DNA of 60,000 nt from Symbiodinium natans. Lineage: Eukaryota; Sar; Dinophyceae; Suessiales; Symbiodiniaceae. Below the pieces are notes generated by a model. That model saw only the letters and a list, made by a program, of their open reading frames with translations. It was not told the origin of the DNA and did not search any database. Position numbers and translations under genes: made by a program. Numbering within the stretch: position 1 is the stretch's first letter; each line of letters begins with the position of its first letter. Location: the NCBI GenBank assembly GCA_905221605.1, contig CAJNDS010002442.1:282501-342500 (forward strand). Direction: 5' to 3'. Of the stretch, positions 53,676-60,000 are shown in pieces.

Positions 53676-56366
53676 TTATATTCCCTCTTTTAGCAAAGCA
53701 TTACCGGGCATGTTCTGCGAGCGTGTAACTACTTTGACAGTGACTTTGCTGGAATGCCGTTTTGATTTCCAAGGTGCTTTAAGGCGACTGTGCGACTTGT
53801 GGATAAAAAACCTGCAGCCCTGTCGCTGCGAGGTGCTGGGGAGCTCCTTCTTAAGGATCGAGGCCAGTGCTCCAAACTGCGTTCCGTGGAACACCAGCTC
53901 ATGCCCAGGTGGCATGGACTCAGTGATCAAAGCGCCTGTACGCAGGGAAGTCTGCGCTCCCTCGTTGAGCGCGAAGACATGCGGAAACCTGGTCTTTTTG
54001 ATTCGTGTGTGCAGGTAGTCAGCCAGCAGGTGGGCAGCCGTGGGGTACCGCGTCTGCTGGGCTGTTTTCTCAAAGCGAGCTTTCACTACCTTGTTGACGG
54101 ACACAGTGGCCATGCTGTTCCACACAGCCGGTGTTCCATGTGAGGAGTCCGATTTTGGGGGCAGGCAGCAGACACTATTGTCCGGATCACACTGCACCTT
54201 CTCCATGGCGATATCCTTCTCTTCCCCAGCCGATCCCGGCCCAGATTGCTCTGGTGCCTTGCGCCCATCGTCCGCTGTCTGTCCAGCTCGGTTGCTGCTG
54301 GCTGGTTCGTTGCGCACACCACCTTCTCCTGCTGTCAGTGGCTTGCCACTGCCAAGCATCAGTTTGCCATCTCCAGCCCCAGTCCACGCTTGCTGCTGGC
54401 ATTTCCCACCAGCCGGCGGGGCTCTCCTCATCTATGCCTCCACACTCCTTCCTAACTGGCAGTCTTTCAAGGTCCAGGCCCACCGGTTGTGTCTCTTGCA
54501 CACGAAAAAGACTCGGCGGTCGTCTGGTAGAGCGGGCTTTCGCTGCCGGCGATGGGCCATTTTTCCCCATGTTCCTACCTGGAGGGAGATCCCTTAAGCG
54601 CTCGAGGTCTTTGCGTGAGGCGAAGGGGGTGGTCATGGTGGAATGCATGTAGGAGACAGTGAAAGAGTAGGTCCCAGAAACTGTGTGGCCTACCTTTCTG
54701 TGTAAAGGGTGCGGTGACCGCAGACCCTTGATCCACAACAAATGACACAGCGCTCAAGTGATGCTTTCGTGAGTGATGCAACGTTGCCCTCACACCCATC
54801 ACAGTTCGACAGATCAAGGTCCTGCCTGGTCTCTTCGCCGTCCGCCCGGGTTAATGGCACCGACGGTCGCCATCTGAGCAGGGCAGCATGATATTGGGCG
54901 GCGCTGTTAGCACGACAACAAACACTGGACCGACGCAGGGTCTGCCAGAACTTTGCGTCAGCATTGGTATAACTACAGAGTGTGCGTCGCCAGCTCAGGG
55001 TTGAGCCTTTGCCATTCTGGCCCCACACCCGCGCCTTGAGCGGTGCAGGGAGTGACTGCTGTGTGGCTTGGCCCACGCTGCTGGGCCACACGAAGCGCGC
55101 GCATATACCTAGTGCCCACATAGGGTGTTGAATGCGAGTCTGCCCGGTTACAGAGCTTTGTGGCTCACAGAATGAGAGAGGCGCTCGGTCCCGGTCCCGC
55201 CTGTCAGAGGGTGCGGTGTCCGCGTACCCCAATTTGTTCTCGTCGCAGCTCAGCGGTGGCTTGCAACCTTGGTGGGGCCAGCGCGCCCCAACACTGGGAG
55301 AGTGGAAAGTCAAGCTATGTTGTCGTGCGCTCGTGCTAGCACAGACCCACCAGGTTGATTTTGATCCTGCTGATGACAGGCAGTGCTGCAAGTTTCGTGC
55401 CTGAAAAAGCGGCAATAACCGAACCTGTGCACAAGCTTCACGGGTTACCCGCGTGGCATTTGGGAGCCACTGGACTCCATGCCGGTTCGCCTGCACAGGG
55501 GTAATTGTTCGCATGCCTTCAGAGTCAATCAACCAGGACCAGTCTGAGACCCTACTGTTATGAGCCCAATTGAAAGAAGTCTTGATGCTAAGCGTCAGCC
55601 TTTGCGCCAGTTGATCTGCGACTTGGATGCCAGCTGCAACCCTATCCGGAGACCAACATAGAGCTCTCATGCGCGCAGCCAACATGCTTCTGACCTCCTC
55701 ATATTGGTCCCCCAGGTTGTGTAAGTGACGTCCCATCACGAGCGTCGCATGTGAGGGTCCTTCCGGAGCCCGATATGGGTTGCATCCCGGGTTCAGCTTT
55801 TCCACATACAGAAGCAGGGCTTCGACCACCAGTACGGCTGCCTGCTCCTGAGCGTTCTCACTAGCCCTGATCAGAGCTAGTACCTGGTCAGGGGCATATG
55901 CGTCCAGGCCAGGCAGATGGACCAGCGAGCCAGAGGCGTGTGCAACACTATGAGTAATGGCCCTGTCAGCCACCAGAAGAGACCCTAGAAGAGAATTGAG
56001 ACACACACGGGTCTCATTCAGATCTGGAATGGGTGCCGTATTTGGCTGGCAACTTGCCCAGGGTGTGGTGACCACGTCCCCTGTGCCGCCTGTTCCTTGC
56101 GTTGCGAGGCTGGCCCCATTGGAGAAGTGTGCAGCAGAGCCTGTTGCCAGCGATGTCAATCCTGACACCATTGGTAATGCTGCCTCAGGGACAACCTGGG
56201 ATTCCCGTTGGTGGCTTGTCATGGGTGTGGTGTCCACATACCCTGATCCATGTCGCATTTCACTTCCTGCCGGGCGCTTCTTTGGCTTAGCGCAACCAAT
56301 GTAGGATGCACTCCACAGAACAAGCAAACGCAGCCATGTTGAGTATATGATGCCCCTTCGTACCAT
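53676..56366 (-). CDS. Dinoflagellate family protein with truncated PARP/ART-like domain
   Basis: Exon 1 (55425-56366, 314 codons) starts at the ATG of MVRRGIIYSTWLRLLVLW, a signal peptide or anchor, and ends at a CACAG|GTTCGG donor. It contains PYRAPEGPSHATLVMGRHLH and ends VQWLPNATRVTREACAQ, an arrangement I recognise from a multicopy dinoflagellate family. A later coding segment (54431-53676) contains PPGHELVFHGTQFGALASIL. HGT is the first element of the H-Y-E signature of PARP-type ADP-ribosyltransferases. About 15 residues later the similarity fades, and no Tyr or Glu motif is visible, so the domain is truncated or spliced elsewhere. The introns between are unresolved. Activity is doubtful. 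Confidence 0.5.
54707..56243. repeat. Four copies of a 21 bp imperfect palindrome
   Basis: Copies lie at 54707-54727, 55209-55229, 56061-56081 and 56223-56243, all in the same orientation. The left arm is GGGTGYGGTG and the right arm is CCRCRTACCC or close to it. The copy at 54707 contains the perfect palindrome GCGGTGACCGC. Two copies are inside exon 1 of the ART-like gene and encode GYVDTTP and GDVVTTP. Two lie in its intron region. Confidence 0.7.
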
Positions 56367-56414
56367 GATTGAGTGTGACCTACTCACTGCTGCAGCCAAT
56401 TGCTGAGGATGCAC

Positions 56415-57086
56415 GATTTTCCTTGTTGCAAGTGCACAGCGGAGGCTGTGTCGCAGTGTCAGGGCCCAGGCGTCCCAGGCTTGTAGTCGTCAGGCTATGG
56501 CGCGTGGGAGACAAGAAGGTTTGTTAGCGAGGAGCCTGTTCTAGAGGAGCTTCGAACGTTCAAAGCGGTGCTCAAGGCTCAGCAGACAGCTACAATGATG
56601 CACGTCCGAGTGTCAGGCCAAGACACTCAGGAACTACAAACTACCCCTTTCACTACAAAATGTTGAGCCCAGATGCTTGTGCGCGCTACAACGCTAGAAC
56701 CAATGGAACTGAATCAAATTTCAAGGTACAATATTAGTAATGGGGCCAAAAGGTGTTTATTGCTGGCCCGCGAAAGCTCCTTATGCTAACGGTCAACGGG
56801 TTGATAGTGCATTAAAGTCTGAGCCTAGAGAAAAACCCCTTTGTGTTTCTTTGCTAGCTCGCCTGAGCTTTGGGAAAAGGGAAAACTTTCTTTCATTGGC
56901 CTTTTGCACTCATTTTCCAGTCTCTGACACCATTGCTTGCGCATGTTCACCGGTTCAAGTGCCTTGTGAACGATGAGCATCTGCAAGTTCTTGGAGCTGC
57001 CAAATGTTTTGCATCAAGCTTTGAACACTAGACTCAAGCTTCTGCAATGTGTCAAAATTTCTAGTTTCTCCGCCCGTGCGCGGTCC
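56415..57086. other. Strand-switch region
   Basis: Coding direction changes here from minus to plus. The sequence has mixed composition with no repeats and no TATA box. In frame upstream of the next ORF it is open from 56973, so the first part of that ORF could start there. Confidence 0.4.
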
Positions 57087-57374
57087 ATGGACGCTGGCCT
57101 CACAGCTGATCGACTGCAGGTCCTTGAGGCTCGCTTGGACAGTCACAGTCGTGACCTTGTGCTGCTCGGGCGTGCACAGCGTCAGCTTACGCATCGTGTT
57201 GTTTCCTTGGAGTCAAGCATAGCATCTCTTGAAACTCGTCTTGGAGATCTCGAAGCTGACCTTGAACAGGCTTCCACAAGGTTGGCTGCCATCAATCATT
57301 TCTTGCACATCTCCATAGGACGTTTGGCCAACTTGTTGCGTCGTTTGTTGCGGTTGCGCCCTGCTGGCTTCTGA
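57087..57374 (+). CDS. Element ORF1: small coiled-coil protein
   Basis: The protein is 95 residues from the ATG of MDAGLTADRLQVLEARLD. An ATG at 56973 in the same frame would give 133. Leu/Val heptads run through SLESSIASLETRLGDLEADL, followed by a basic amphipathic tail. Its stop overlaps the next start as TGATG (one shared base), which suggests coupled translation of the two ORFs or a bicistronic element transcript. Small coiled-coil ORF1 proteins preceding the catalytic ORF are common in retroelements. The role here is inferred. Confidence 0.55.
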   Translation: MDAGLTADRLQVLEARLDSHSRDLVLLGRAQRQLTHRVVSLESSIASLETRLGDLEADLEQASTRLAAINHFLHISIGRLANLLRRLLRLRPAGF

Positions 57375-59686
57375 TGTCTGAAGACAGTGCTTCTGCCCCT
57401 AGCCATTGTCTACGCTGCATTGGTCCTTGCACTTGCGCCACACCGCTGCTGCATGTGGTGAGACGTTATGCCCTCCATCATTCCAGAGCTGGTCTTGCGG
57501 ATAATTTGGGGTCTTTGGGATGGTCTTTGGGATCGCTTGAGTCTCCGAGTTTAGCAGCACCAGGTACCCCGGGGCTGTTGGATGAGCCCGGCTCGCAGCC
57601 AGAGCCAGTAGAGCAAGGCCTCGTGGATGCCTCAGGTCCTGCATTGGACTTGTCGGACTTGTTTATCGGGGATGAAAGCTGTGGGGAAGGCCTTAGCGAC
57701 TTTGAGGGCTTCGGAAGTCTTAGGGAAGGTTCTCCGGTGCCGAGAGAGCATTCTGTTCTTGGTGTTGGCACTGGTTTTTCACCGTCCGAAGAAGATGGGC
57801 ATGCGGCGGTTCCTGAGTTCGAATTCTCCGGAAGTCCCAACTTTGTGGTGCCGACCCCGAAGCCAAGCCCATTGAAAGGTCGTCCAGACATCAGATCGGT
57901 TGTTGAGCAGGTCGGGCTCAGAGTCGTTGATCCCGCTTCCCACCTTCGGCTTCCTTGGGAGACTGGCATTTATAAGGGTCTTTTCGAAAATTTCCCTGCG
58001 CTGTCGGGGGTGCCATCCTTCACCGTTCCTCCGGCACCTTTTAGCCTGCAGATTGTGCCTTCGGAGCCCATGGGAAGTTCGCCCGCGAGGCCCGGACCTT
58101 CGGTGGCGCCATGCAAAGCTTTGCGTGCCTTCAGGTGCCATCATGACATTGCATATGAGGCCAGGATAGAGGCGGTTTTGGAGAAAAGTTGCCTTAAGCT
58201 TGTGGGGTTCCTGAACTCTTTGGAGCTTAACGCCAGACCACATGCGTGGCCTGCCGGTCATGATGACCAGTGCATCTATGTCAAGGCCTGCCTCGGCGTG
58301 AAGTCGCCATTCACTGTCGAGAAGCGTGCAAATTCATTGGTTCATCTCATGCGCTGGATGGTTGAGTACAAAGGGCTTCTTGTGAGCATCACCGAGGATG
58401 GGCTCTGGGATTACTTGTCATACTTGAAGGAACATGCTGCAGCGGCCTCCAAAGGACAGGCTTCCATATCAGGCATCCGTTTTGCGTTGCATGTTCTGGG
58501 AGTGTGTTTCTCCGAGCACGTGTTGAGTCGTCGATGCATTGGATTCGCCGAACAAATGGAGGCCTTGTCACGGGAGTCTTGCCAGGCATCTTCTTTGTTG
58601 CTTTCAGAGCTTCTGGCGTTGCACGGCATGTTGAAAAACAGTGCGCTGGAGCCTTGGGACCGAGCTTCCGTGGCGTTCTTGATCATCTGTGCGTATGCCA
58701 GAGCGCGAGCCAGCGACCTTGTGAGAGTCCAAAGGGTGTCGGCCGACACCGCAGATAAATTTGGGTTCCTTGAGATAATGCTCAAAACTCATAAAGGGGC
58801 TAGGAACCCTAAGCTTAAGTCCAAGCTCCTGCCTGTGATTGCTCCGTTGGTTGGGGTCGATGGATCCAACTGGTATCACGATGTCAAGGCTGCTCTGGAA
58901 GCAGTGGGCTTGTCGCTCGATGGCGACATTAACGGCCCTTTGTTCCGTCCTCCTAGCGACGGTGCGGGAGGAGCTCCAGGTGTGCGTGAGCTTCGCGCTC
59001 ATGAGGTGACTGCTTTGCTGCATTCTTTCCTTGGGCAGCCCGATGCGAATCGCCGGCTGTCTTCACACAGCCTCAAGGCAACCTTGCTTGACTGGACTTC
59101 AAAATTTGGCTTGCCTCCTCAGCAACAGCATATCCTTGGACGCCACTGTGATGCTGTCAAGGGAAGTGCACCATTGTACTCGAGAGACCTGGTTTATGAT
59201 GCCACGCGAGCTCTTCAGAGCGTCATCATGGAGGTGCATCATGCCCGTTTCGTGCCCGATGCGCCGAGGTCCTTGAGGTATCCACAGAGTGTTGCTCAGT
59301 CTCATGTTGATGTGATTGAAGTCAAGGACGAGCCCGTTGGCGAAGCAGTGCCGATTCCCACGGTGGGCAAGGAGCCAGAACCTGCTGAGCATGATGCCAG
59401 CCCTGCTTCAAGCTCCGATGTGGAGTCCTCCTCTAGCAGTTCATCCAGCTCCGACAGCGATGCACCTGCATCCTGCAAGAAGTTCGCGCGACCGGACTGG
59501 CCTGAGGAGCTCACGCGTGTGCATAAGAAGACTCGTACCATGCATTTGGCTAAATCCTTTACAGGTGGAGGCACTGCAATCTTTGCATGCGGTCGAGCGG
59601 AATCTGATGCTTACGAGGCTGGATGCGCTTCTGGCCCAGGCAGGCGCTGTGAAGTTTGCGTTCGTCTTGGGGCTGATACGTCTTGA
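57374..59686 (+). CDS. Tyrosine recombinase of a dinoflagellate retroelement (DIRS-like)
   Basis: A 770-residue ORF. Residues ~1-250 are Ser/Pro/Gly-rich and acidic. Residues ~265-420 are a helical SAM-like DNA-binding region. The catalytic core has Arg445 (YARARASDL), His565 with Lys568 (SHSLKATLLDW), His591 (ILGRHCD) and Tyr602 (PLYSRD). The usual second Arg of the H-x-x-R box is Lys. A Ser/Asp run and a small Cys-containing end (ACGRAESDAY, then CEVCVR) follow, which may be a zinc knuckle. It would cut and rejoin DNA to integrate a circular intermediate. No reverse transcriptase is present before the window ends. The intact long frame suggests a young copy. Confidence 0.75.
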   Translation: MSEDSASAPSHCLRCIGPCTCATPLLHVVRRYALHHSRAGLADNLGSLGWSLGSLESPSLAAPGTPGLLDEPGSQPEPVEQGLVDASGPALDLSDLFIGDESCGEGLSDFEGFGSLREGSPVPREHSVLGVGTGFSPSEEDGHAAVPEFEFSGSPNFVVPTPKPSPLKGRPDIRSVVEQVGLRVVDPASHLRLPWETGIYKGLFENFPALSGVPSFTVPPAPFSLQIVPSEPMGSSPARPGPSVAPCKALRAFRCHHDIAYEARIEAVLEKSCLKLVGFLNSLELNARPHAWPAGHDDQCIYVKACLGVKSPFTVEKRANSLVHLMRWMVEYKGLLVSITEDGLWDYLSYLKEHAAAASKGQASISGIRFALHVLGVCFSEHVLSRRCIGFAEQMEALSRESCQASSLLLSELLALHGMLKNSALEPWDRASVAFLIICAYARARASDLVRVQRVSADTADKFGFLEIMLKTHKGARNPKLKSKLLPVIAPLVGVDGSNWYHDVKAALEAVGLSLDGDINGPLFRPPSDGAGGAPGVRELRAHEVTALLHSFLGQPDANRRLSSHSLKATLLDWTSKFGLPPQQQHILGRHCDAVKGSAPLYSRDLVYDATRALQSVIMEVHHARFVPDAPRSLRYPQSVAQSHVDVIEVKDEPVGEAVPIPTVGKEPEPAEHDASPASSSDVESSSSSSSSSDSDAPASCKKFARPDWPEELTRVHKKTRTMHLAKSFTGGGTAIFACGRAESDAYEAGCASGPGRRCEVCVRLGADTS

Positions 59687-59768
59687 CATGGTTTCTGCAG
59701 GCCTCTTAGGGCAAAGCCCTTTTTGACTTGGCGGTACAGACTTTTGCAAAAAATCTGTCTGGCCAGCT

Positions 59769-59995
59769 GGCGGATGCGCTTGCTGCCTGTGCCTCGGCAA
59801 CATGGCCGGCGGATGCGCTCGAACAACATGGCTGTCGGCTGCGGTTTCGCCACACAGTGGCACTGCAGTCTATCGGTTGTGTTTGGTGGTTGCACCAGCC
59901 GGCGGATGCGCCGATCGGCCAGATTTTTTCTTTTCGAGGGTAGCGCGGCGGATGCGCTTGCGCAATGCCTCGGCAACATGGCTGGCGGATGCGCC
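59769..59995 (+). repeat. Five GGCGGATGCGC repeats downstream of the recombinase
   Basis: GGCGGATGCGC occurs at about 59769, 59808, 59901, 59947 and 59984. Two copies are preceded by GCCTCGGCAACATGG (about 59790 and 59968). They may be the element's terminal or split repeats, or a minisatellite continuing beyond the window. Confidence 0.65.
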
Positions 59996-60000
59996 TCGAC

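Overview
The window reads as nuclear DNA of a dinoflagellate, most likely of the Symbiodinium/Suessiales kind. The basis is mixed. There are GT-AG introns together with GC-AG introns, TTTAGGG-type telomere-like tracts, a dinoflagellate-style tyrosine-recombinase retroelement, a secreted multi-domain lectin and an ADP-ribosyltransferase-like gene family that I recognise from such genomes. Introns carry minisatellites, and coding-like exons lie almost entirely on one strand. No rRNA, tRNA, CRISPR array, bacterial operon or exact dinoflagellate spliced leader was seen.

Layout. 0-6 kb is mostly non-coding, with three short minus-strand exon-like stretches. 6.08-8.39 kb (minus) is a helical/coiled-coil gene whose 3' end contains three near-identical 36-42 nt introns separating duplicated exons. 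9.03-10.96 kb is a 1.9 kb AT-rich composite element bounded by inverted repeats built from GATCAA units and filled with simple repeats. 11.63-20.78 kb (minus) is the best-resolved gene: four exons whose phases all agree, giving a 2,481-residue secreted protein with a signal peptide, a Cys-rich region, PAN/apple-like regions and more than twenty ricin-B-type (beta-trefoil) lectin repeats. It has a 1.49 kb third intron holding a minisatellite.

21-48 kb has no long ORF, but many short minus-strand exon-like segments. Between 27.9 and 33.3 kb they form two diverged copies of a multi-exon EF-hand-like module, with an intron interrupting the EF loop at the same residue in both copies. A canonical EF-hand loop lies at 46.2 kb. 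Coiled-coil exons lie at 24.6-27.5 kb. These may belong to one very long gene or to several genes. 48.3-52.7 kb holds three blocks of degenerate telomere-type repeat. Between the first two lies a broken LINE-like fragment. A small hypothetical gene follows at 52.7-53.3 kb.

53.7-56.4 kb (minus) is a dinoflagellate-type gene with a truncated PARP/ART-like HGT motif. After a strand switch at 56.4-57.1 kb, the plus strand carries a two-ORF element: a coiled-coil ORF overlapping by one base a 770-residue tyrosine recombinase, followed by short GGCGGATGCGC repeats that run to the window end.

The genes form no recognisable pathway. Coding-like sequence is on the minus strand from about 0.9 to 56.4 kb and on the plus strand afterwards. 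This fits the unidirectional gene arrays known in dinoflagellates.
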